This document shows, piece after piece, positions 1 to 12,900 of a stretch of DNA of 64,000 nucleotides (positions within the stretch are counted from its first letter, which is position 1; each line of letters begins with the position of its first letter). A program made the position numbers and the translations under genes. Source of the DNA: Limnomonas spitsbergensis (taxonomy: Eukaryota; Chlorophyta; Chlorophyceae; Chlamydomonadales); assembly GCA_037349105.1 (NCBI GenBank), contig JAYJMM010000041.1, forward strand, positions 682,001-746,000, given 5' to 3'. The notes beneath the pieces were generated by a model. That model had not been told where the DNA came from and ran no database searches. It saw only the letters and a program-made list of their open reading frames with translations.

Positions 1-955
1 TGTCCAACACATCTTCCCCCTTAACCGGCTTGCCTGTACCGCGCACCTGCACCCTTAACCGACTTGCCTGTACCGCGCACCTGCACCCTTAACCGACTTG
101 CCTGTACAGCGCAACTGCACCCTTCACCGACTTGCCTGTACTGCACACCTGCACCCTTAACCGACTTGCCTGTACCGCGCACCTGCCCCCTTAACCGACT
201 TGCCTGTACCGCGCACCTGCACCCTTCACCGACTTGCCTGTACCGCGCACCTGCCCCCTTCACCGACTTGCCTCTACCGCGCACCTGCCCCCTTCACCGA
301 CTTGCCTGTACCGCGCACCTGCCCCCTTAACGGACTTGCCTGTACCGCGCACTTCCACCCTTAACCGACTTGCCTATACCGCGCACCTGCCCCCTTCACC
401 GACTTGCCTGTACCGCGCACCTGCACCCTTCACCGACTTGCCTGTACCGCGCACTTGCACCCTTAACCGACTTGCCTGTACCGCGCACCTGCACCCTTCA
501 CCGACTTGGCTGTACCGCGCACCTGCCCCCTTAACTGACTTGGCTGTACCGCGCACCTGCCCCCTTAAACGACTTGCCTGTACCGCGCACCTGCCCCCTT
601 CACCGACTTGCCTGTACCGGGCACCTGCCCCCTTCACCGACTTGCCTGTACCGCGCACTTGCACCCTTCACCAACTTGCCTGTGCTGCGTACCTGCACCT
701 TCACCGACATGTCTGTACCGCGTACCTGCACCCTTACCCGACTTTCCTGTACCGCGTACCTGCCCCCTTCACCGACTTGCCTGTACCGGGCACCTGCCCC
801 CTTCACCAACTTGCCTGTACCGCGCACCTGCACCCTTAACCGACTTGCCTGTACCGCGCACTTGCACCCTTACCTGACTTTCCTGTACCGCGTACCTGCA
901 CCCTTACCCGACTTTCCTGTACCGCGTACCTGCACCCTCCATCCTTGTCCACTGT
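1..955. repeat. 34-bp minisatellite in LIG4 intron
   Basis: About 28 imperfect copies of a 34-bp unit (key words CTTGCCTGTACCGCGCACCT and CACCCTTAACCGA) run from the window edge to about 20 bases before the acceptor at 974-975. Units vary at CACCCTTAAC versus CCCCCTTCAC. Open frames here on both strands are repeat artefacts. Confidence 0.95.
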
Positions 956-975
956 ATGCTCCCCCTGGCCTGTAG

Positions 976-3900
976 GAGCGTCAGGTGTTCCTGGCCCAGG
1001 TGGTCCCGGATGCCAGCATTGAGGGCATCGCCCCGCGGGAAAACTCGTCCTCCGGAGTCACATGCAGATTGGTGCCCCTGCTCCCTGACAGGCCTCTAGT
1101 CAAGGTGAGGGGCCGGCCAGCAGCCTGTTTGACAGGACCTGAGGGGCCTGCCAGCAGCCGGTTTGACCGGACCTGATGGCATTTGATTTTTAATGGGGAT
1201 GAGAACCTCAAGTTGGGCTGGAGCAGCTTGTTGCTGTACCGGTATTCTTTCTCTCGTTTATTTTTTTGTTCTTCCCGTTTTAGATGCTTGACCTGCCTGG
1301 TTGAGGGCTGATGGATGGCTGAGTTATCGCCCTGACAGTGGCAACAGTGGATCTGGCCGTACATGCTGACGAAAACAGATTTCAGTTATGTGTGAAGCAC
1401 TGTATTGGGTGCAATCGTCCATTGGGTCGTGCTTGGTGTATCACAAGCGTTCCTGCAGGGAGCAGGTAGGTGGGCAGCCCACACACAAATACACAGCCGG
1501 GTGTGGGTAATAGCAAATGCGCCCCAGGGTGTGATTTAATGCCAAAATAGTGATTTTTTGCTAATCCATGCGCTACTAAGCTCCTCAGCATCCCGGGAAA
1601 AGGAGTCCACACTCCACACTCCACAGGCCTCGGGGAACCAATACTCTGAATGGATACCCAGAGCTCATCCCCCCCCCCCTTGCTGTCTCCCCGCATTCTT
1701 GCTACCAGTCGGTACTGCATTTCCTTTCACAACCTTTCATTCAGATCTACCACCACCGTGATGGAGTGTGCTGTTTCCCCCCAAAGGTTTCGTTTGACCT
1801 CTTGCTCACCCTGGTCAATTTTGCAGTCCTTTTTCAAGGCTTCATTTATACCATACTTCCTCATTATGTTGGAGTTGGTCGTTTATTGCCATTGTTGCAT
1901 TCATACCTCTGCTTCACCCTCAACTGGTCAAGTTCACACTTGTGTGTTCACGGATTCATTCTGGACTCCTCCCCACCTCATTGGAGTGCGCAGTTGCATT
2001 TCAAAAGTTTCAGCGAATGCAAAACTCCTCTCCACCTGCAAGAGTGCACCGTTTGTTTTCAAGGCTTTAGACCTCCTCCCCAACCTGACCGAGTGTGCAC
2101 CTTTCCAAGGTTTCATTGAGACCCCTCGCTGCCCTGCCCTGCCCTACCTTGCCCTGCCCTGTCATGTGTGCGAAGTCCCATTTCAAAAGTCCAATTTTCC
2201 CTTGTCCTGCCCTGTTTGAGTGTCCCGCCCTGTTTGAGTGTTCCGCCCTGCTTGAGTGTGCAGGCCTCAGGGGGCGGCGTGACTTTCTCCAGGATCGGCA
2301 GCAGTGTGCAGGACATTACGGAGATGTACCAATACGCCATGGACCTGCAGGTGGCTGGCAGGAGAGGGGGCGGTAGGCATAGCTCGTGAGGGAGTGGGAG
2401 GGATTGTGAGGCCTGCTTATTGTTTTTGTTGACGTGGACGCATCCAGCCAGTTGCCTTGCTCAACAGGGCCTGGCAGCGCGAACCGGACTGCGCAAACAG
2501 AGCAGAGAAAGCAGCGTTAGGGTTGAGGAGCAAGATGCATCGTGAGCGCCCAGGTCTTTAGCTGATCCTTGGGCAGAGAATGTAGAGCTACTGGCGCCGA
2601 GAGCAAGGGCATGTTGAGCTCCTGAAGAGTAAGATGCATTTCGAACGTCTCTTCTGGTCCAGGAGCGCCGAGGGACAAGGCAGCATGAGCGCCCAGGTCC
2701 TCTGCTGGTCTTTGGACAGAGAATGTAGACCAACAGGAAACAGGGGCATGTGCAAGGGGTGCAGACGAAATCCCCTCTTTATCTCATATTCCTGTTGACA
2801 TATGCTTCTCTCAACTAGTCACCTCCCTGATCCTATGTGCCTGCTGAGCCTGCTGTCTCTCTTTCCTCCCGGCCTGCAGGTGGAGGGCTTGGTGGTGAAG
2901 GCGCTGGAGTCCCCGTGGCTCATTAAGGACCGCAGCAACAGCTGGCTCAAGATCAAGCCAGACTACGGCACCGGCTGCGAGATAGACTGCATCATCCTGG
3001 GAGCATACTTCGGAACTGGGAGGCAGGGAGCCAGGGTAGGTGAAGATCTGGATCCAGGGTGAGGTAGAGATCTGGATCCTGGGTCAGGCAGAAGTCTGGA
3101 TCTAGGGTGGGGTAGAGATCTGGATCCAGGGTGAGGTAGAGATCTGGATCCAGGGTGGGGTGCATATCTGGATCCAGGGTGGGAATAGTTATGGATCCAG
3201 GGTGAGATAGAGATCTGGATCCAGGGTGGTGTATAGATCCGGATTCTGGGGAGGGCAGCGATCTGGATCCAAGGGAGGGCAAACCTCTGGTTTGTTGTCC
3301 TGCATCCTACCTGGCACAAAGCCAGCCACCTGGCACCATGCACACGTTGAATCCCTTTCTACCCTCGAATGCCCCGTGCAGCCTTCCTTTTTACCCTTAT
3401 GCGGTTTGCCCCGTGCAGCTTTCCCTTCTGCCCTTTTCTACGGGTACGCCCCATGCAGCTTCCCTTTCTGTCTCCTCTACACCATGCACCTGTTATCCTT
3501 ACTTCCGTCCCTCCTGGTCCAGGATGTACTCATGGGGGCTGGGAGGGTCCTTCCCATAGGGATGTGTGGGAGGCTCCTAATGTGTGTGTGAGGATAACGA
3601 CAAGCGCACTCTCCCATTTACTGCTGTGAAAGCTTGCACGCTGTCCCCTGACCAGAGACGGAAACCCTGTGACGCGCAAGCGGGTGGGCCCATGGTCTTA
3701 ATGTGGGTGCAGGATAGCAGCAAGCGGGGCCTGTCTTAGACTCTTAGTGGGCTAGTTGTAGCTATGCTGGATTGCTCTGCTGGACTGAACAAATTTGACA
3801 GCTTTAAGAAGCTTGCAAAATGCCCCCTGATCAGTCTCTATTGCAAGTGACTCAGGTCAGTCACGGACCATAAAATTCTGATCGGCCGAAGCCGATCTGC

Positions 3901-6900
3901 CTTGGGCAGTTCGGTCTGCCAGTCTGATTGCCTGCCATCGTCCTGTCCGTTGGGGGCTCGTTTCTTCAGATTTGTGTAACGCGCTGTTGCCTGGGAGCAG
4001 AGGCGTAATAACCTAGTCTTGCATGTGAGGCGTAATAACCTATTCTTGCATGTGAGTGTGTGCATGTTGTCTGTGGTCACCGGCCCCGTGCGGTGTGGAA
4101 ACTGTGATCCTCTCCTATGCCTGTTCCTTGTCCACCTTGCGTGTTGACGTCAGCCCCCCCCCCATGCCGCCAGATATCGGAGTTCCTGCTGGGCTTGGCG
4201 ATCAGCCCGGACAACCCGCTGCATGACCCAACGGAATTCATCACCTTCTGCAAGTAAGACGAGCAGGGCTCATGGATGAGCCAGCCGATTGCTTTCCGGC
4301 ACACACAATATGTCAGATACATGCCATTATTTTGATGTTCCATGATTATACATGACGCGTGACGCACCTGTATTGGGGCACATACCATGAATTGGTTTGT
4401 CAGCACCTTACTTGTAGCCATGCACCTGATGGTAAGGTATACCATGGCACTACAATCCGGTACGGGTGAGTATTCCATGGTTTGGTTGATAACCCTGAAA
4501 GTGCTTTATGGGGCCCACAAGGGCCCATCCTGGTGCCAAATGCAATTTAAGCGATATTTAAGTCCCTGATACGCTTAGGTGAATGTTTTGATCAAGGACT
4601 ATATTTCAAATGACAAGGCTCTTGAAGGGCTCTTGAAGGGCTCTTGAAGGGATCGTAGTCGGGGGCCGAGCTGACAGGAGAAGGGATGCAGCACTATGCT
4701 CTCACTTGGGCATAGATGGACCGAATAGGGATCTGGCAGCTCCAGGCTCCCTAGTTGAACTGGTGCAGATAGTGTTAAAGACTCCTCTGAGCTGCCAGAT
4801 GGTGTGAAAGACTTCTTTGAGCTCCAGATAGTGTGAAAGGCTCCTCTGAGCTGCCGGTTTTGTCCCCGATTCCAGGTATCAGTCCCCGATCCAGATCTGC
4901 CCGCATGTTGTGTCCCACCTCGGCACAGGGTGGGGTCTGGAATGAACGACGTGGAGAAGGAGAACATCCGAGCGCGGCTGAAAGACATCATCACCAAGTG
5001 AGATTTGAACCCTGCGCAGTGTTTCTGTTTCCGGCTAGGAGTCCACCTTTAGCAGGCTGCTTAAGGCCCGATCGGGACCAAACTTGGACTAGCCTACGAC
5101 TGGTGGCCAAAGCAGCATAGCTGGCCACAAATAGGGTAGTCGGCCAGAGGCCGGAGTGTACCTGGCCTGTAGCTGAGTCACGGAAAATTAAACACCGACT
5201 CTGCCAGGAGCGGCGCTGCATCCTCCCCCTGCTGGCTGTTTGACTGCACTTGATCGCTTTTGCTAGTGGTCTGAGCTACCAGCCCTGCTATGAGCTGCTG
5301 GTCCTGCCAGGGGGAAGGAGGGGAATGGGAGAGGGGGAGGGAGAGGGGGAGGGGGCTTCCTCCCACACAGCTTTTAGAGCTCTTGTTTGCCTCTTCCTGC
5401 ATCCTCAGGCACGACCCTCGTGGACAAGACGGGGTGCCTCCCATGTATCGCGTGTCTAAGGAGCGCCCTCACATGTGGGTCACGGACCCAGCTAGGAGCA
5501 TCATCCTAGAGGTAAGGAACTTGCTGCCTGTACCGTAGGGATTTGCTGCCTGTACTTCAAGGACTTGCACCCTGTACCGCAGGGACTTGCTCCCTATACC
5601 GCGGGAACTTGCACCCTGTACTGCAGGAACTTGCACTTTGTACCTCAAGGACCTGCTCACTGCACCACAGGAACTTGCACCCTATACCTCAGGGACTTGC
5701 TCACTATACCACAGGAACTTGCACCCTGTACCGCAGGGATTTGCTTCCTGTACCTCAAGGACTTGCTCCCTGTACCGCAGGAACTTGCTCCCAGTACCGC
5801 AGGAACTTGCACTCTGTACCGCTGGAACTTGCAGTCTGTACTGCTAGGGGTGGAGCGGGAGGTCATTGCTCACACGGATTTACAATTTGTTTATATTTCC
5901 GCAAGCACAGCCAACAAACACACCCAGCAAGCACACCCAACAAGCGCAAGCCACATCTGCAAGCTCTTGTTTTCTTTTGCTTCGCTGTCTTGTCTTATCT
6001 AGGAATCGCTCTGAATGGAAAGCAAGTCATCAGAGGGCTTCAGGGTGTCGGCCATGTCAGGCCATATGCTGCCTCACTTGGCAGACCCCTTTCGTCTGGT
6101 CATCCTACGCTGCACCCTGGGCTCCCTCCTGCTGCTGAGATGGTCATTCGTCTGAAGCCTGTTGATGCTGCGTCTTGACGTGTGTGGTTCTGATGGGTGT
6201 GGGTGTGGGGTGCAGGTCATCATTGCTAGCCTGTCCGTGCTTACTTCTGACGTGTGTATTGTGCAGGTCAAGGCGGACGTCAGGTTCATATGCAGCAATA
6301 AGTTTGCGGCCAGCCTCAGCTTGCGCTTCCCAAGAGTGGAGAGGGTATGCAGGCGTGGGGCGGGGGATGGGCGGAGGCGGGGGCGGGGGGGGGGGGGCGG
6401 GGGGATGTCGGGCTCATTATCTCATATGAAGCAAAAAGCTTGCTGCCTGCCCCAGCATGCGCTTCCCTATATTGGAGTAGGTATGTAGCTGTGAGGGCGG
6501 TGGGCGTAGGAATAGGCATGAGGATATAATAATAGGTGTGCGCGTTTTGCTGAGTGTCAGAGGAGGAAAGTCTGTGTTTGTTTCTGTGTATGGAGGGGGA
6601 TGGGAGAGAGAGAGGTAGTTGAATGAGAACTTTGAGCCGAGGAGTTCATCAGTGATGTTGGCCTCGTGAGTTCCATCCCTGCGCTCTCATGCCTCTCCAT
6701 CACTGCCTGGTTGGCTGATGGTTGGCTGATGCAAGTTCAATGCATCTCTTGGCAACGGAGGGATTGTCCTCATCTTAAACAGGGTGATCAAGACGACAGA
6801 TACCTGGCAACATTTCCTTCTCTGCAGACAGCCAGGCCCACCCTTGGTTGTGGACGCAGGCTCCTTGCGCTGCTTAGCGTGCACTCAGGACTGGAACGCT

Positions 6901-9900
6901 TTAAAACTAGGTTGTGTCTCTAAAGCGACCAAGATTTCCCATAGCCCTCGCACCACACTTCCCATAGTACTGCACGTGGTACTGCCCATAGTATTGCCCA
7001 TTGTACTGCCCACGGTGCTGCTCACATTACTGTCCATATTACTGTCTACAGTACTGCCCACGGTACTGTTCATAGCACTGCCCACGTGGTGCCTTCTCCC
7101 TGTTGCCTGCCTAGGTGCGTTGGGATCTTGGAGTTGGCGATTGCAAAACGCTTGAGGCCCTTGAGCGCGAGAACAGGGAACAGAGCGGCAGGTTTGGAGG
7201 TAAGGGGGGGGGGGCTGCATCCAACCATGAGGGATCAATGAAAGGGCCAGGCAAGTCAATTCAAACAAACATTTTGAGGCCGTAGAGGGCAAAGTCAGGG
7301 AACCTATTGGTAGGTTTGTCAGTGTGAGGGGTGGGGCTGCGTCACCATTACACGCATCCACTGAAGGATGTTTCCGTAAGGGCAAGACAGGGCAAGCAGG
7401 GGGGGGGGCAGAGAGTGTCGAGGCCTGCGTTCTTTCAGTGTCTTTAATCGTTTGGGCTCACGTTCAGGTTTGTATTTGCCAAGCGTGACATCAGATCTAG
7501 AGGCACTAGCTAGGTTGTTGCGCTTTGCTAGGATGCAACAGGTTGTAATCGAAGCAAAGGCGGTCGAAGAAGACACGTCTAGCTTATAGGTTTCAGCGTT
7601 TAACCATTAATCTTACACCCTAAACCCAAACCCTCTCGTCTATCAGCTCCATGCGGGCTGCTGACCTGTTCCGCTTGGCCGCACCTTTGCAGGGGGAGGA
7701 GATGATGAGGGAGGCACAGGCGGGGGAGGCATGGGGGCTCGCAAGTGAGTCAGACCTACCTGACTAGATGGCATATCGGTCATTTATACCAGCAAGGCCC
7801 AATGGCCTGTTTGCTTGATGGCTTTATTCCATTATTTCCCATTTGACCTCCTGACCACTTCCACTACGATGCCAGTTAGACTCGTCTGCCGATAGCAGTG
7901 TTTGCCCCTTGGTTGATTTTTTCTCGGTGGCAGGTGTCTGACCCGAGCCCTGCATGCTATGATCAATAGTGCGGCACATGAAAGACAGGTCGGTCCATCT
8001 GCTGGGTGCATGCAACCTGGTCAAATCTTAACAGTTATGCAGTGCCCCAGTGCCCCAGTGCCCCAGTGCCCCAGTGCCCCAGTGCCCCTGTGCCCCAGTG
8101 CCCCAGTGCCCCAGTGCCCCAGTGCCCCAGTGCCCCAGTGCCCCAGTGCCCCAGTGCCCCAGTGCCCCAGTGCCCCAGTGCCCCAGTGCCCCAGTGCCCC
8201 AGTGCCCCTGTGCCCCAGTGCCCCAGTGCCCCAGTGCCCCAGTGCCCCAGTGCCCCAGTGCCCCAGTGCCCCAGTGCCCCAGTGCCCCTGTGCCCCAGTG
8301 CCCCAGTGCCCCAGTGCCCCTGTGCCCCTGTGCCCCAGTGTCCCAGTGCCCCAGTGCCCCAGTGCCCCTGTGCCCCAGTGCCCCAGTGCCCCAGTGCCCC
8401 AGTGCCCCAGTGCCCCAGTGCCCCAGTGCCCCTGTGCCCCAGTGCCCCTGTGCCCCAGTGCCCCTGTGCCCCTGTGCCCCAGTGCCCCAGTGCCCCAGTG
8501 CCCCAGTGCCCCAGTGCCCCAGTGCCCCAGTGCCCCAGTGCCCCAGTGCCCCAGTGCCCCAGTGCCCCAGTGCCCCTGTGCCCCAGTGCCCCAGTGCCCC
8601 AGTGCCCCAGTGCCCCAGTGCCCCAGTGCCCCTGTGCCCCAGTGCCCCAGTGCCCCTGTGCCCCTGTGCCCCAGTGCCCCAGTGCCCCAGTGCCCCTGTG
8701 CCCCAGTGCCCCTGTGCCCCAGTGCCCCAGTGCCCCAGTGCCCCAGTGCCCCAGTGCCCCAGTGCCCCTGTGCCCCTGTGCCCCAGTGCCCCTGTGCCCC
8801 TCAAGCTCCCCCCCTTTTTTCCGCCATCGGCTGGTTGCATGCAGCCTGGACAAATCTTAACTGTGACCCAGTGCCCCCTCAAGCCCCTCCCCTTTTCCCG
8901 CCATCCTGTCCACCTCTGCCAGGAAACGCGGCAAGGCCGGCACCAAGGCGGACACTGCTCCTCGTGTCAGGGCCTCGGTGCCCTCACACCTCCTGCCGCT
9001 CAACCTATCCAGTAAGGCTTGGATGTTCGATTTGAATCCGATTCTGATGGCGAATAAGTGTTCTAAGGCTTCCCTGAATCAGCCTGATGTCTGTGACTCC
9101 TATCAATGTAGTGAGACTACGGACATTCCTTTTGAATCCAAATCTGTATTGAAGAAATATTCCAAGGCTCCCCTGAATCAAGCCATGCGCCTGCTCTCTG
9201 GGACTGCTCCACTAATCCAGTAAGACTTGGGACATCCGTTTTGAATCCGAATCTGATTACTGAAAGCGTTCCAAGGCTTCCCCGAATCAGCCCAACCTCA
9301 GAGACTGCTCCACTTGCAGACCTATGTCTGTTTAGGTAAAAGCTGTGGCCCTCTGGTTACACCTGCTGCACGCTCTCACTCCCACAAGTTGGCTGGTCCC
9401 TTTTTATAGCAAGCAAACACTCTTTTACCCCCAGGTATGGAAACCCTCTCCAACCTGCTGGAGGGCAGGATGGTGGCGTTCTTGGGGCCACCCAGCGCTG
9501 GCACATCTATGGCCCAGGCAAGAGCGCGGGGCATCAGGGACAGACAGGGTGCAGGCCCGCAACCCTTCACCCTCAACCGCAAGGGGGGCAGGTCCACATG
9601 AGGGGAGAATGGGCAAATGGGACGCGGAAATTGTGCGGGCAATGAGAGCGCGGGCCAGCAGGGGGAGCCATGGTGAAGGGGCAAAGGGGGTGCAGGAGTA
9701 AAGGGGTGCAGGAGTAAAGGGGTGCAGGAGTAAAGGGGGTGCAGGAGTAAAGGGGGTGCAGGAGTAAAGGGGTGCAGGAGTAAAGGGGTGCAGGAGTAAA
9801 GGGGTGCAGGAGTAAAGGGGTGCAGGAGTAAAGGGGGTGCAGGAGTAAAGGGGTGCAGGAGTAAAGGGGTGCAGGAGTAAAGGGGTGCAGGAGTAAAGGG

Positions 9901-12900
9901 GTGCAGGAGTAAAGGGGTGCAGGAGTAAAGGGGTGCAGGAGTAAAGGGGGTGCAGGAGTAAAGGGGGTGCAGGAGTAAAGGGGTGCAGGAGTAAAGGGGT
10001 GCAGGAGTAAAGGGGTGCAGGAGTAAAGGGGGTGCAGGAGTAAAGGGGGTGCAGGAGTAAAGGGGTGCAGGAGTAAAGGGGTGCAGGAGTAAAGGGGGTG
10101 CAGGTGTAAAGGGGGTGCAGGAGTAAAGGGGTGCAGGAGTAAAGGGGGTGCAGGAGTAAAGGGGTGCAGGAGTAAAGGGGTGCAGGAGTAAAGGGGTGCA
10201 GGAGTAAAGGGGTGCAGGAGTAAGGGGGTGCAGGAGTAAAGGGGGTGCAGGAGTAAAGGGGGTGCAGGAGTAAAGGGGTGCAGGAGTAAAGGGGTGCAGG
10301 AGTAAAGGGGTGCAGGAGTAAAAGGGGTGCAGGAGTAAAGGGGTGCAGGAGTAAAGGGGGTGCAGGAGTAAAGGGGTGCAGGAGTAAAGGGGTGCAGGAG
10401 TAAAGGGGTGCAGGAGTAAAGGGGGTGCAGGAGTAAAGGGGGTGCAGGAGTAAAGGGGTGAAGGAGTAAAGGGGTGCAGAAGTAGATGTGACGCATATGT
10501 CATTTAGGCAGTACGAGCGCGGGTTAGCAGGGAGACCAGGGCGCAGGGGCAATGGGGCCAGGGTAAATGTGATGTGGATGATCGGAAATGGCATTTAGAC
10601 ATGGGTTAGAGGCGATCAGAGGGGGGGGGCACGGTTCTTGCTTTACCAGTGGTCTTTGTGCAGGCTGGCTGCGGTAGGGCTTTCAGCTCTGCCAGGCTGC
10701 TTGCACCCTGATGCAATAGGGCCCCATACGTCTGATTTGGAGGCACACCGGATTGGGGTGACCCAGGAAATTGGAACGCGTGTATGGTCTGATGGCTGGG
10801 CTTGGTCCTGGTCCTGGTGGGCATTGCTTCGAGGCCTCACGAACAAAGAAAGGCCTGGCATGGATTGACGTTCGAGGATGCCTGGATGCTAGGATGCTTC
10901 CTTCATATCCTTTTTTTTCTGCATCCCTTTACTTAAAACTTCCGTAGTGCCTTCCCTTCCATGGCAAAAGGGGCTCAAGGAATTGGCCGCCGTGAGGACA
11001 CGACAGAACATATTGTCTTGGTCGGTACCTGTGTCTGAAAGTGTGCTGTGCTGTGATGAACTGAATGTTATTAAGATCGTCACATTTTTTAAATGTTACC
11101 GGTAAGTTTTTTTGTTTTTTTAACCCTCTGTAGTGGGCCCTAGATTTCACCGTAAAGCATACCTAGCCGGGATGCCCATGCACAGCAGTGCAGAAGGTCC
11201 TTCTGAAACAGGCGCTACCCTTCGATGATTGCTGTAAGCTGTAACAAGGATGCTGTAACAAGCGCTAAAATATGCCCCACAGCCTTCACGTACCCTCCCC
11301 CCCACACACACCTCCCCTGCCCACCTTTCCTTTGCCTGTCCCGCTGTACAGGTGCAGGTCCTGATTAAACAGCTGGGTGGGAGCTACTCGGCACAGCTGG
11401 TCATGGACGGGTGAGGAAGGAGCTGATTACCCAATGCACATGAAGCCTCCCCCCTCGGACGCATCAGACCACAGAACACACACACACATACTCTCTCACG
11501 CGTTCAGCAGGTCCCAGCGTGTAGCCACTGTCATGAACGTACTCTCTCACGCGTTCAGCAGGTCCCAGCGTGTAGCCACTGTCATAAACGTACTCTCTCA
11601 CGCGTTCAGCAGGTCCCAGCGTGTAGCCACTGTCATGAACGTACTCTCTCACGCGTTCAGCAGGTCCCAGCATGTAGCCACTGTTATAAACGTACTCTCT
11701 CACGCGTTCAGCAGGTCCCAGCGTGTAGCCACTGTTATAAACGTACTCTCTCACGCGTTCAGCAGGTCCCAGCATGTAGCCACTGTCATAAACGTACTCT
11801 CTCACGCGTTCAGCAGGTCCCAGCGTGTAGCCACTGTCATGAACGTACTCTCTCACGCGTTCAGCAGGTCCCAGCGTGTAGCCACTGTTATAAACGTACT
11901 CTCTCACGCGTTCAGCAGGTCCCAGCGTGTAGCCACTGTTATAAACGTACTCTCTCACGCGTTCAGCAGGTCCCAGCGTGTAGCCACTGTCATGAACGTA
12001 CTCTCTCACGCGTTCAGCAGGTCCCAGCGTGTAGCCACTGTTATAAACGTACTCTCTCACGCGTTCAGCAGGTCCCAGCGTGTAGCCACTGTTATAAACG
12101 TACTCTCTCACGCGTTCAGCAGGTCCCAGCGTGTAGCCACTGTTATAAACGTACTCTCTCACGCGTTCAGCAGGTCCCAGCGTGTAGCCACTATCATAAA
12201 CGTACTCTCTCACGCGTTCAGCAGGTCCCAGCGTGTAGCCACTGTCATGAACGTACTCTCTCACGCGTTCAGCAGGTCCCAGCGTGTAGCCACTGTTATA
12301 AACGTACTCTCTCACGCGTTCAGCAGGTCCCAGCGTGTAGCCACTGTCATGAACGTACTCTCTCACGCGTTCAGCAGGTCCCAGCGTGTAGCCACTGTCA
12401 TGAACGTACTCTCTCACGCGTTCAGCAGGTCCCAGCGTGTAGCCACTGTTATAAACGTACTCTCTCACGCGTTCAGCAGGTCCCAGCGTGTAGCCACTGT
12501 TATAAACGTACTCTCTCACGCGTTCAGCAGGTCCCAGCGTGTAGCCACTGTTACAAACGTACTCTCTCACGCGTTCAGCAGGTCCCAGCGTGTAGCCACT
12601 GTTATAAACGTACTCTCTCACGCGTTCAGCAGGTCCCAGCGTGTAGCCACTGTTATAAACGTACTCTCTCACGCGTTCAGCAGGTCCCAGCGTGTAGCCA
12701 CTGTTACAAACGTACTCTCTCACGCGTTCAGCAGGTCCCAGCGTGTAGCCACTGTTACAAACGTACTCTCTCACGCGTTCAGCAGGTCCCAGCGTGTAGC
12801 CACTGTTACAAACGTACTCTCTCACGCGTTCAGCAGGTCCCAGCGTGTAGCCACTGTTACAAACGTACTCTCTCACGCGTTCAGCAGGTCCCAGCGTGTA

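Noticed and set aside
1..975. CRISPR-like regular repeats
   Set aside because: Units are contiguous minisatellite copies without unique spacers, in an intron of a eukaryotic gene.
7959..9035. Pro/Cys-rich and Gly/His/Trp-rich long frames
   Set aside because: Translation of the (CCCCAGTG)n array; every frame is open by construction.
9376..10594. Minus-strand 300-390 codon Pro/Leu/Thr frames
   Set aside because: Translation of the 16/17-bp array inside a LIG4 intron.
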